Assembly: GCF_001854605.1 (NCBI RefSeq) | Contig: NZ_MKJU01000028.1 | Location: forward strand, 311,727 to 375,726 | From: Pseudoalteromonas amylolytica | Lineage (GTDB): Bacteria > Pseudomonadota > Gammaproteobacteria > Enterobacterales > Alteromonadaceae | Direction of reading: 5' to 3' | Length of the DNA stretch: 64,000 nt | Part shown: piece by piece, positions 52,076 to 60,064 of the stretch | Layout of the letters: each line of letters opens with the position of its first letter | How positions within the stretch are numbered: the stretch's first letter is position 1 | Notes under the pieces: model-generated | The model's database searches: none | Told to the model about the DNA's origin: nothing | Seen by the model: the letters and a program-made list of their open reading frames with translations, nothing else | Made by a program: the position numbers and the translations under genes

Positions 52076-52816
52076 ATGAGCTGGTTAGAGCTATTAAATA
52101 ACTTAGAAAACGGCACCGTGCGTGCAGCAACACAAGACGAACAAGGGCAATGGCATGCCAATGTTGAAGTAAAACAAGGCATCTTAGAAGCATTTAAAAA
52201 TGGGACTAACACCGAGTTTCCCGGTGGCTTTGTTGATAAACATAACCTTGCACCGCAAGGCTTTGCTGCTGACGCTGGCGTACGTATGGTGCCGGGGGGC
52301 TCAAGCGTGCGCCGTGGCGCTTATGTGGCACCAGGCACCATCATCATGCCACCTGCGTACGTCAACATCGGTGCTTATATCGATGAAGGCACCATGGTTG
52401 ATAGCCATGCTTTGGTAGGTTCATGCGCACAGGTTGGTAAAAACGTGCATTTAAGTGCTGCGGTGCAATTAGGTGGTGTGCTCGAGCCAATTGGTGCAAG
52501 CCCTGTGGTGATTGAAGATGACGCTTTCATCGGTGCCGGTTGCGTGTTGGTAGAGGGGGTCGTCGTTAAAAAAGGTGCGGTACTGGCACCGGGCGTGCGC
52601 TTGTCAGCAACCATCCCAGTGTATGACTGCATCAATGAGCGCGTACTGGACAAAGGTGAAGCTATTCCCGAAAACGCCATTGTGATCCCAGGCTCGCGCC
52701 CTTCTTCAAGTGCATGGGGCCGCGAACAAGGTTTGAGTATGTCATGCGCGTTAATCGTTAAATACCGTGATGAACAAAGTGATGCGTCATTAGAACTGGA
52801 AGAGGTCTTACGATAA
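52076..52816 (+). CDS. dapD: short tetrahydrodipicolinate N-succinyltransferase-like protein (DapD)
   Basis: 246 residues from ATG 52076 (MSWLELLNNLENG), with AAGG upstream. The C-terminal left-handed beta-helix matches DapD closely: RRGAYVAPGTIIMPPAYVNIGAYIDEGTMVD, VGSCAQVGKNVHLSAAVQLGGVLEP and VVIEDDAFIGAGCVLVEGVVV. The N-terminal helical domain of E. coli DapD (about 100 residues) is much reduced. DapD succinylates tetrahydrodipicolinate. It starts 10 bases after dapA and its stop overlaps the next start (TAATG). Confidence 0.85.
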   Translation: MSWLELLNNLENGTVRAATQDEQGQWHANVEVKQGILEAFKNGTNTEFPGGFVDKHNLAPQGFAADAGVRMVPGGSSVRRGAYVAPGTIIMPPAYVNIGAYIDEGTMVDSHALVGSCAQVGKNVHLSAAVQLGGVLEPIGASPVVIEDDAFIGAGCVLVEGVVVKKGAVLAPGVRLSATIPVYDCINERVLDKGEAIPENAIVIPGSRPSSSAWGREQGLSMSCALIVKYRDEQSDASLELEEVLR

Positions 52817-54021
52817 TGCCGTTTTTGAGCACCGCACATCGTCAAGTGATCGAACAGATTGTTCAATCTGAGCAGACACCTTTTTTTGTGTACGACTTAG
52901 ATGGGTTGTTGTCTCACCTTAAACCATTGACCGAACAGTCAGTGGTTAAGCTGTGGTATGCAGTCAAGGCGAATCCGCTTTCTAAAGTTATCCAAACGCT
53001 AGACCAAGCAGGTTTTGATTTTGATGTGGCAAGCAGCGGTGAACTTGATCAAGTAATCAGACAAGGTGTCTGTCCATCGCGAGTGCTCAATACCGGACCT
53101 GCCAAGTCTAAACGTCAGATCCAGCATTTTTTATCACAAGGCGTACGCACCTTCGTGGCCGAAAGCCACAATCAGGTGCACTGGCTTAACCAACTCGCTT
53201 GCGAGCATAACGTGCAACTACGTGTACTTTTACGAGTGCAGTTACGCTGGCCTGATGGTGAGAAAAATCCGCTCGGTGGCGATAGCCTAACGCCATTTGG
53301 GTTGGGCACACAGCAGTGGCAGTCATTAGACATCACAGCATTTAGCGCACTGGAATTTATCGGCCTGCATATTTTTCAGTGGGGCAACATGCTCAGTACG
53401 GAAAAACTAACCGAACTTTGGTCACAAATGGTGCCGCCATTGTTGGCGTTGGCTGATAATTTAGGATTTGAGCTGCAAGTGCTAGATTTGGGCGGTGGTT
53501 TGGGTATTCCCTACGTCGAGCAAGATGCCAAATTGGCTTGGCCCGAGCTACTGGATGCATTGGCCAGCATCAAAGCCACATCGGGTGTGAAAGAGCTATG
53601 GATGGAGCTTGGTCGCTTTGCGGTGGGTGAATATGGTCACTACGCCAACCCTGTAGTGGAGCAAAAACAAAACTATGGTGAACAACAGCTCATTGTAGCC
53701 GGTGGTATCAATCATATTTTGCGCCCTGCGGTAACCAATCAAGCCTTTCCGTGCGAACTGCTTAGAACATCCACTGCACCTGAGCAAAGTTATCTCATTC
53801 ATGGGCCACTTTGTACCGCGCTGGATCACCTAGGCCGTCACACATTACCACAAGACATCGATGAAAATGACTGGTTGGTATTTAGTCAATGTGGCGCTTA
53901 TGGCTTCACAGAAAGTATGCCTTACTTTCTGTGCCACGAGTTACCTGCAGAGTATGTGATTGAACATGGCAAAGTCCAATGTGTTCGCCACTCGCTTGCT
54001 GCCAGTGAGTATTTAAGGTAG
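52816..54021 (+). CDS. diaminopimelate decarboxylase-like PLP enzyme (LysA family)
   Basis: 401 residues of the alanine-racemase-fold decarboxylase family (Orn/DAP/Arg type 2). The Schiff-base Lys is in KLWYAVKANPLSKVI. Other marks are FDVASSGELDQVI, the glycine loop VLDLGGGLGIPY, GPLCTALDHLGRH and QCGAYGFTESMPYFL. Canonical LysA has HIGSQ and a GAY..SNYN ending; here these read HIFQWGNM and GAYGFTESMPYFL, so substrate recognition may differ. Its place in a lysine-riboswitch operon after dapA and dapD favours meso-DAP decarboxylation, or a near relative of that reaction. Confidence 0.75.
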   Translation: MPFLSTAHRQVIEQIVQSEQTPFFVYDLDGLLSHLKPLTEQSVVKLWYAVKANPLSKVIQTLDQAGFDFDVASSGELDQVIRQGVCPSRVLNTGPAKSKRQIQHFLSQGVRTFVAESHNQVHWLNQLACEHNVQLRVLLRVQLRWPDGEKNPLGGDSLTPFGLGTQQWQSLDITAFSALEFIGLHIFQWGNMLSTEKLTELWSQMVPPLLALADNLGFELQVLDLGGGLGIPYVEQDAKLAWPELLDALASIKATSGVKELWMELGRFAVGEYGHYANPVVEQKQNYGEQQLIVAGGINHILRPAVTNQAFPCELLRTSTAPEQSYLIHGPLCTALDHLGRHTLPQDIDENDWLVFSQCGAYGFTESMPYFLCHELPAEYVIEHGKVQCVRHSLAASEYLR

Positions 54022-54029
54022 ACGTCAAG

Positions 54030-55145
54030 ATGAATCAAATAAGCCAAGAAAATATTCAAGTAGGCGAAATTGCCAACGGCCTGCCCTTAACCATTCCCGT
54101 ATATCGAATGATGGGCAATGGCAGTGGCCCGAAGGTCTATATTCAAGCCAATATGCACGGTGCAGAAGTACAGGGCAATGCGGTTATTTACCAGTTATTA
54201 GAGCAGCTTAAGCAACTAACGCTGGCAAGTGATATCACCTTGGTCCCCTACGCTAATCCCATTGGTTGTAATCAAAAATCAGGGGAGTTTACACTTGGAC
54301 GTTTCGATCCTATCACAGGCACGAACTGGAACCGAATGTACCATGACCACAGTGCTTTAGTGAGTGAGTTTGTTGACAAGCATTTGCATGACTCTCTGGA
54401 CGAAATAAAGCAGCAGTTTCGCGCGCTACTTGTTGGTCAAACACAAACTTTGTTGGATAGACCTGCACACAATATTAATACCGGTCAACGCATCGCGCTC
54501 AACCTACAGCGCCTTGCCCATGAGGCAGATATTGTATTGGACCTACATACCGGCCCCATTTCAGCCAAACATTTATATTGTCCAGAATATGCCAAAGCCA
54601 GTGCCAGCTATTTTGATATTGAGCATGTTTTGTTGATCCCTGATGAGTTTGGTGGTGCACTGGATGAAGCAAGCTTTTGCCCATGGTGGTCTTTGCAGCA
54701 AGCCTTTGCCAAGCGCGGGAGAGACCTGCCCGTCATGGTTGAAGCCTTTACCGTTGAATTGGGCTCTCAAGAGAGAATAGATTTGGCTGAGGCCAAGTTA
54801 GATGCACAAAGCATCTTGAGCTATCTCACCCACAAAGAGGTACTGCTCAATTCACCCTACCAACCAGCCAATATCACCCGTTATGGCTGTATGCTTAAAG
54901 ATTACGTGGCTTATTACGCCCCGATGGGTGGCATGGTGGAATATACAGCCCACTTGGGTGCACATGTAAAAGCAGGTGAGACCATCGCTCATATTCTCAG
55001 AATGGAGCGTTACCTCTCTGAACAGCCACTGCAACCTGTGCACATTGAGCAAGATGCCATCGCGATACTGCACTTTGCATCCGCTTCGGTCAATCAGGGC
55101 ACCGAACTGTACAAGTTCTTTACTAACTATTTTGAATTGAATTAA
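54030..55145 (+). CDS. M14-family deacylase (succinylglutamate desuccinylase/aspartoacylase type)
   Basis: 371 residues. Zinc ligands are His and Glu in VYIQANMHGAEVQGNAVIYQLL and His in ADIVLDLHTGPIS. The catalytic Glu is in PVMVEAFTVELGS. The C-terminal domain (about 285-371) is the beta-sandwich typical of AstE/AspA proteins (GGMVEYTAHLGAHVKAGETIAHIL). Family members remove succinyl or acetyl groups from N-acyl amino acids. It begins 8 bases after the lysA-like gene, so it is the fourth gene under the lysine riboswitch. A desuccinylase working on the DapD product is the obvious guess, replacing DapE. Confidence 0.82.
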   Translation: MNQISQENIQVGEIANGLPLTIPVYRMMGNGSGPKVYIQANMHGAEVQGNAVIYQLLEQLKQLTLASDITLVPYANPIGCNQKSGEFTLGRFDPITGTNWNRMYHDHSALVSEFVDKHLHDSLDEIKQQFRALLVGQTQTLLDRPAHNINTGQRIALNLQRLAHEADIVLDLHTGPISAKHLYCPEYAKASASYFDIEHVLLIPDEFGGALDEASFCPWWSLQQAFAKRGRDLPVMVEAFTVELGSQERIDLAEAKLDAQSILSYLTHKEVLLNSPYQPANITRYGCMLKDYVAYYAPMGGMVEYTAHLGAHVKAGETIAHILRMERYLSEQPLQPVHIEQDAIAILHFASASVNQGTELYKFFTNYFELN

Positions 55146-55190
55146 TCGTTAAAATTGCGTGAGAGTAAGCGGGCTTTGGCAAGCTTACTA

Positions 55191-55222
55191 AGGTGTGGCG
55201 GCATTCGCCGCCTGCCTTTTTT
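55191..55222 (+). terminator. rho-independent terminator of the lysine operon
   Basis: GGCGGC-ATTC-GCCGCC with an outer AGG/CCT pairing, followed by six T. It lies 46 bases after the M14 gene stop and reaches the stop of the convergent small gene. Confidence 0.88.
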
Positions 55223-55463
55223 ACTCTGCTGACTCTTTTTTACTCGGCTTTCTATAAAAAATTGCCATCAAAATATAGCCCAGTAGAGTGAGTTGGTTAA
55301 TCATCGGGATACAACCGCTGATCACCGCGGGCATTAACCTAAACCCTTTTAGCTTAGCAATTAATAACTGTATTGGTATAACAATAAGTGGCCCCACAAT
55401 GGCCACCAGTGCGAACGCTGTGATCTCACCTTCACGTGCCATTTGAAATATATTTATATCCAT
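55221..55463 (-). CDS. small membrane protein, unrecognised
   Basis: 80 residues from ATG 55463 (MDINIFQMAREGEITAF), with AAAGGA upstream. Two strong hydrophobic helices (FALVAIVGPLIVIPIQLLIA, and LMPAVISGCIPMINQLTLLGYILMAIF) and a charged tail (RKPSKKESAE) are visible. No family was recognised. It follows the secreted-protein gene by 27 bases in the same direction, so the pair is probably an operon. A role in anchoring, exporting or protecting against that protein is only a possibility. Confidence 0.65.
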   Translation of the reverse strand: MDINIFQMAREGEITAFALVAIVGPLIVIPIQLLIAKLKGFRLMPAVISGCIPMINQLTLLGYILMAIFYRKPSKKESAE

Positions 55464-55490
55464 TATGTTTTCCTTTAAAAATATCGTCAC

Positions 55491-56330
55491 TTAGCGTGGA
55501 GAGAAAGGCACGATTGTAACCGTCCCACCGCTACCACCTCCCAGCCTGCCCGAGCCACGTATAACTCTTACTTCTATGCCGTGTGCCGCCAATGTATTGA
55601 TAAAATCCTGCAAGCCCTGATCTGTTGAAAACGAATAATTCCCACCAACAGTTTCTCCCGAATCAGGAATCATATTACCATTTGCGTCTCGCGCACTCTT
55701 TTCTTTATAACTAAGTCTCACTGTACTACCAAGGGTCGCTGCCGTCATTACAAAGCTTGAGCCATTTGGAAAGATAAATTTGATCTCCATACCATTTACA
55801 CCGCCAAGCCAGTTACCACCGACTATGGATACAAATTGAGCAGTCCAATATATAAAAGAGTGATTGCTTTCAAACCAATCGTCAAAACGGTCATGATTAC
55901 TATGATTACGTGCTATATCCCATGCACTGTCAAAACCACTGCTAGCGGGTACTTCTATAGGCTTTCCAAAAGCAGAACGACTCATCATTCTGTAACCTGC
56001 ATTCACACTCTGCTGTACGTCTTCAGGTGTACTTGTAATTCTTGCTACTACAGATGTCTCTAGCTCCCCCCATCGATTAAACTGCACCCTAGAAGTAACT
56101 GTGAAGGATTTTGCAAAACCTTTGGTAAAACTAGCAACATGATACGTATATGAGGAACTAGCAGCGGATCCAGCTGTTATTGCCCGTACTTTCCTGACAA
56201 CTTTTTGCTGCATTTCATAGGCTGTTGTACAGGAGTTGCAAGTCATATATTCATCGGCTCTAGCGGTGTTTGAGAGCGCAACTAATCCAAAAAGCACCAT
56301 AAATAGCATCAGTTTATTGTTGATTAACAT
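55491..56330 (-). CDS. secreted protein of unknown function
   Basis: 279 residues with a signal peptide (LMLFMVLFGLVALSNTARA). The mature start has a CxxC pair (MTCNSCTTAYEMQQ). Ser/Thr/Tyr-rich beta-type sequence follows (SAASSSYTYHVASFTKGF), then an Asn/His/Asp/Trp-rich middle (ARNHSNHDRFDDWFESNHSF). The C-terminus is Gly-rich (GSGRLGGGSGGTVTIV). No family was recognised. AAGGA precedes ATG 56330. The ATG overlaps the stop of a short upstream frame by the bases ATGTTAA, and an (AAAAC)8 repeat lies 88-127 bases upstream. Confidence 0.72.
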   Translation of the reverse strand: MLINNKLMLFMVLFGLVALSNTARADEYMTCNSCTTAYEMQQKVVRKVRAITAGSAASSSYTYHVASFTKGFAKSFTVTSRVQFNRWGELETSVVARITSTPEDVQQSVNAGYRMMSRSAFGKPIEVPASSGFDSAWDIARNHSNHDRFDDWFESNHSFIYWTAQFVSIVGGNWLGGVNGMEIKFIFPNGSSFVMTAATLGSTVRLSYKEKSARDANGNMIPDSGETVGGNYSFSTDQGLQDFINTLAAHGIEVRVIRGSGRLGGGSGGTVTIVPFSPR

Positions 56331-56500
56331 AATTTTCCTTTATATTTAATTTCGTTTATATCCATTAATCCAAGCAAAATTACGATTGCTTGTATCTGTT
56401 TTGAGGAAATGGAGTCTAAAACAAAACAAAACAAAACAAAACAAAACAAAACAAAACAAAAAATCAACATAAAAACAAAGAAATTAACAAATGAATGCAT
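56324..56500 (-). CDS. possible short ORF spanning the pentanucleotide repeat
   Basis: An open frame whose first ATG is at 56500 (MHSFVNFFVFMLIF), with AGGA directly before it. The pentanucleotide repeat is translated as repeated FCFVL, giving a hydrophobic segment. The stop TAA overlaps the ATG of the secreted-protein gene. A change of one repeat copy shifts this frame. It may be chance; no homology is claimed. Confidence 0.25.
   Translation of the reverse strand: MHSFVNFFVFMLIFCFVLFCFVLFCFVLDSISSKQIQAIVILLGLMDINEIKYKGKLC
56418..56457. repeat. simple sequence repeat (AAAAC)8
   Basis: Eight exact tandem copies of AAAAC followed by A6, in the 303-base gap between the divergent secreted-protein and pldA genes. 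Pentanucleotide tracts of this length are prone to slipped-strand mispairing. It lies in the presumed promoter/leader of the secreted-protein gene. The rest of the gap shows only AT-rich sequence. Confidence 0.95.
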
Positions 56501-56633
56501 TCCTTTCGACAACAATATCCACAAATTAATTGAATTATGTCAATGTGCATTTCACTGCAAACGCTTCAGTTCATCACAACTTCACCATAAAAGTGTATAC
56601 TTAGAAACATAACTAACTAAGAAATAATACATT

Positions 56634-57671
56634 ATGCTACTTCGCTCATTTATATTCTGGCTGCTCTATGGCGGACTTAGCGCATCAGCGTTTGCTGCAT
56701 CACCCACCGAGACAGACACTGAGCAGGATGAAATCGATCTCATCAAACAGTGTATTCTCAATGAGGTGATCTCTGGTGATAAAACACGTACCGTTGAGCA
56801 ACTGCGCCAATATTGCTCGCAACTTGATGCCGCAAAGCAAATAAGTGCGCTCGACAAGCGTATGGCTCGTGAGCGGGTAAGCCAGACCAACCGTAATGTG
56901 ATCACCCCGCATCATCGTAACTATATTTTACCGGTATCCTATATCACCGATCCAAATAGCCGACCGTTTAGTGGCTTGCGTGCCATTGATGAGGAACAAG
57001 GTGAACCGCTCGATAACTTTGAAGTGAAGTATCAACTTTCACTCAAAGTGCCCATTTATTCTGGATTTTCAGATAAGGATCAAGCCATCTACATGGGCTT
57101 TACGCTTAAATCTTTTTGGCAGTTCTATAACAAAGATATCTCTTCACCGTTTCGTGAAACTAATTACGAACCAGAACTGTTTTGGGTCAACTTTTTGGAT
57201 GATGACAATGTTTTGTGGGGTGATGAAATGGCCTTTGTGCTGGGGATCTCTCACCAATCTAATGGCCGGAGTCAGCCAAATTCACGCTCTTGGAATCGCA
57301 TTTATGCCAACTTTATCTGGGAAAACCGAGGTTTCGTATTTAGCTTTAAACCTTGGTATCGCTTACCTGAAGAGCGCAAAGAAGACATACTGACTGCCAA
57401 AGGCGATGATAACCCAGACATCTATAAATACATGGGCTATTTCGAGTTTAGTGGTGTTTACCGATATGAAGAGCATGAATTTGGATTCATGACCCGTAAT
57501 AACCTCAATAGTGATAATAAAGGCGCCATACAACTGGACTGGTCGTTTCCTATTTGGGGTAGATTGCGTGGCTATGCGCAATACTTTAACGGTTACGGTG
57601 AGAGCCTGATTGATTATGATGCACATATTCAACGATTTGGCGTAGGCATCTTACTCACCGACATTCTCTAA
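56634..57671 (+). CDS. pldA: outer membrane phospholipase A
   Basis: 345 residues with a signal peptide (ILWLLYGGLSASAFA-like, cleaved near AASPTE). It shows the OMPLA catalytic region GISHQSNGRSQPNSRSWNRIY, with the His-Ser pair in HQSNG and the Asn in SWNRIY. A 12-stranded barrel is expected from alternating aromatic strands such as YMGFTLKSFWQFYN, FVFSFKPWYRLPE and RLRGYAQYFNGYGES. It ends in a hydrophobic C-terminal residue. It hydrolyses phospholipids that reach the outer leaflet of a damaged outer membrane. It is monocistronic, sharing a bidirectional terminator with the malic enzyme gene. Confidence 0.93.
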   Translation: MLLRSFIFWLLYGGLSASAFAASPTETDTEQDEIDLIKQCILNEVISGDKTRTVEQLRQYCSQLDAAKQISALDKRMARERVSQTNRNVITPHHRNYILPVSYITDPNSRPFSGLRAIDEEQGEPLDNFEVKYQLSLKVPIYSGFSDKDQAIYMGFTLKSFWQFYNKDISSPFRETNYEPELFWVNFLDDDNVLWGDEMAFVLGISHQSNGRSQPNSRSWNRIYANFIWENRGFVFSFKPWYRLPEERKEDILTAKGDDNPDIYKYMGYFEFSGVYRYEEHEFGFMTRNNLNSDNKGAIQLDWSFPIWGRLRGYAQYFNGYGESLIDYDAHIQRFGVGILLTDIL

Positions 57672-57676
57672 CAGAC

Positions 57677-57706
57677 AAAAAAGGCCAGCAATTGCTGGCC
57701 TTTTTT
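57677..57706. terminator. bidirectional rho-independent terminator
   Basis: AAAAAAGGCCAGC-AATT-GCTGGCCTTTTTT between convergent pldA and malic enzyme genes. Confidence 0.94.
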
Positions 57707-57717
57707 AATCATACACT

Positions 57718-58974
57718 TTACTGCGCTTTGTGATGCGCCATGTAGTTTTCTGGTAACTCAATCTGCGCAACACCTGATTCAATCGCCGCATGAGCAACCG
57801 CTTTAGCAATACGCGGTAACAGGCGTGGATCCATTGGTTTTGGAATAATATACTCAGGCCCAAATTCAAGGCTTTTTACATCTGCTGCTCTGAGTACTTC
57901 TTCCGGTACAGGCTCTTTGGCAATACTGCGAATGGCTTCCACCGCGGCAATTTTCATTTCATCATTAATGGCTGTCGCTCGCACATCCAACGCACCACGG
58001 AAAATAAACGGGAAACACAGTACGTTGTTAACTTGGTTAGGGTAATCAGAACGCCCTGTTGCCATAATCAAATCTTGACGCGTGCTATGTGCCACTTCAG
58101 GGTTGATCTCAGGATCTGGGTTTGAACAGGCAAATACCACTGGCTTGTCTGCCATCAACTTCAACTCTTCTGGCTTTAATAGATCTGGACCAGATACCCC
58201 AACGAACACATCCGCCTCAGCGATCACGTCTTGTAAGGTGCGCTTATCAGTGTTATTCGCAAACAACTTTTTATACTCGTTTAGATCATCGCGACGTGTG
58301 TGGATCACGCCTTTACGGTCAAGCATGTAAATATGTTCACGCTGCGCGCCGCACTTAATCAGCAATTCCATACAAGCCACTGCGGCTGCACCTGCACCTA
58401 AACACACAATTGTCGCGTCATGTAAGTTCTTGCCTTGTATTTCAAGGGCATTGAGCATACCAGCGGCTGTTACAATCGCAGTACCATGTTGGTCGTCGTG
58501 AAATACAGGAATATCACAACGCTCAATCAGTGCCTTTTCAATCTCAAAACATTCTGGCGCTTTGATATCTTCTAGGTTAATTCCACCAAATGTATCTGCA
58601 ATATTAGCAACGGTATTGATGAAATCTTCAGTGGTGCGATGTTTCACCTCAATATCAATAGAGTCTAGGCCCGCAAAACGCTTAAACAGTAGGGCTTTAC
58701 CTTCCATAACTGGCTTGGATGCTAATGGACCTAAGTTGCCCAACCCCAAAATGGCCGTACCATTACTGATCACCGCAACCATGTTACCTTTACCAGTATA
58801 TTGGTACGCAGCAGCAGGATCGGCTGCGATTTCACGTACGGGTTCCGCGACACCGGGGCTATAAGCCAATGCGAGATCTTTTACGGTTTCCGCTGGTTTG
58901 GTCAGCTCTACGCTGATTTTACCTGGAACGGGATGAGCATGATAATGTAGTGCTTGTTCACGAAAGTTTGACAT
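57718..58974 (-). CDS. NAD(P)-dependent malic enzyme, short form
   Basis: 418 residues. It is the catalytic part of MaeB-type malic enzymes without the C-terminal phosphotransacetylase-like domain. It shows DLALAYSPGVAEPVREI, SNGTAILGLGNLGPLASKPVMEGK, DIKAPECFEIEKALIERCDIPVFHDDQHGTAIV and the nucleotide fold IVCLGAGAAAVACMELL. It oxidatively decarboxylates malate to pyruvate. Whether it uses NAD or NADP is not clear from the sequence. It is monocistronic. The 640 bases upstream, to rpmE, are AT-rich and hold no feature I could support apart from the rpmE terminator. Confidence 0.92.
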   Translation of the reverse strand: MSNFREQALHYHAHPVPGKISVELTKPAETVKDLALAYSPGVAEPVREIAADPAAAYQYTGKGNMVAVISNGTAILGLGNLGPLASKPVMEGKALLFKRFAGLDSIDIEVKHRTTEDFINTVANIADTFGGINLEDIKAPECFEIEKALIERCDIPVFHDDQHGTAIVTAAGMLNALEIQGKNLHDATIVCLGAGAAAVACMELLIKCGAQREHIYMLDRKGVIHTRRDDLNEYKKLFANNTDKRTLQDVIAEADVFVGVSGPDLLKPEELKLMADKPVVFACSNPDPEINPEVAHSTRQDLIMATGRSDYPNQVNNVLCFPFIFRGALDVRATAINDEMKIAAVEAIRSIAKEPVPEEVLRAADVKSLEFGPEYIIPKPMDPRLLPRIAKAVAHAAIESGVAQIELPENYMAHHKAQ

Positions 58975-59574
58975 GACGCGATTTTTTCCTGCTAGAAGTT
59001 AAAAGTGAGAGTGAGATAAAATTCGCAAAATTAGTTAAACAATACCTTGTTTATAAATATATTCAAGCTATTTGAGGTCGATCCACTTAAGTGATATTTA
59101 GCCGAAAATCACCACATTTTTACCGACTTTTAACCTAAATTAATTCATTTAAGACAGCCTAGCAGTGAAAAAACAGCCTCATTTTTGCTCTGATAATGTG
59201 CAATTTTATCTAAACCTTAACCGCAGATATAAAAATCACAACATTGGTAATTTTAAGAGATTTTAACAACCAATTTTTAAAATTTAGCTACAAATTATAG
59301 AAGTTTCCAATTTCCACAAAAATTACCTCTGGCATTTTTATGCAACAAATGATTCATCATAAGCAAACCTAACCTGATGTATTGATTAAAATATAGCCTT
59401 ATAGAAATGAAAAACAAATGCATAACAATGAATAATGGAGATAAGAAAAATAAATTAGAGCAAAAACTCAAAACCAATTAATTAACCTCATACATGATGG
59501 TTCGAGATACGTAAGCGGACGTAAAATAGTATCTAATGAAGAGAGCATGGTGAATTTTTGTGGGTTTCAGGCAC

Positions 59575-59601
59575 AAAAAAAGCACCCTGAGGTGCTTTTT
59601 T
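59575..59601 (-). terminator. rho-independent terminator of rpmE
   Basis: AAAAAAAGCACC-CTGA-GGTGCTTTTTT, just past the rpmE stop. Confidence 0.9.
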
Positions 59602-59614
59602 AGTCAAACGTTTC

Positions 59615-59830
59615 TTATTTCTTGCTGCTAAGCGCGCCGAAACGTTTGTTGAAGCGATCAACACGACCACCTGTATCAAGAATCTTTTGCTTACCAGTAT
59701 AGAACGGGTGACACTCAGAACATACGTCTAAGTGGATGTCTTTACATAGTGTTGAACGAGTTTCGAACTTGTTACCACATGAACAAGTAGCGTTGATCGT
59801 TTCGTAATTAGGGTGAATACCTTCTTTCAT
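59615..59830 (-). CDS. rpmE: 50S ribosomal protein L31 (zinc-binding form)
   Basis: 71 residues, the RpmE type with the zinc-ribbon cysteines in TCSCGNKF and [15 protein letters not shown], followed by [14 protein letters not shown]. It is the zinc-containing paralogue normally used under zinc-replete conditions. It is divergent from priA, as in E. coli. AGGTTGC precedes the ATG. Confidence 0.96.
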   Translation of the reverse strand: MKEGIHPNYETINATCSCGNKFETRSTLCKDIHLDVCSECHPFYTGKQKILDTGGRVDRFNKRFGALSSKK

Positions 59831-60064
59831 AGCAACCTCTGGTTAGGCCGTATCGCTCTCCAAACCCGAAGTTTGGCACCATACGTAGTTTATACAAATT
59901 AGTGGACGCGTATTTTATGTAACTCGAAGGCTTTCCACAAGCAATAAATCCACAAAAATGGCATTTTTTGTACAATCAACTGTCTAGCCTGCGAGTTAAA
60001 CTAGGTTTTTGCGGCTGCCTTTAGTACATTAGCAAGCATGTTAAGTTGCCTAACAGGCTCATAG

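Noticed and set aside
52375..52866. 163-codon open frame on the - strand
   Set aside because: It is antisense to dapD and the start of lysA; the plus-strand protein clearly matches DapD.
56418..56457. CRISPR or satellite array
   Set aside because: The unit is only five bases with no spacers; it is a simple sequence repeat.
59295..59477. 60-codon open frame between the malic enzyme gene and rpmE
   Set aside because: AT-rich gap, Phe/Leu/Ile-heavy translation without ribosome site or homology; treated as non-coding.
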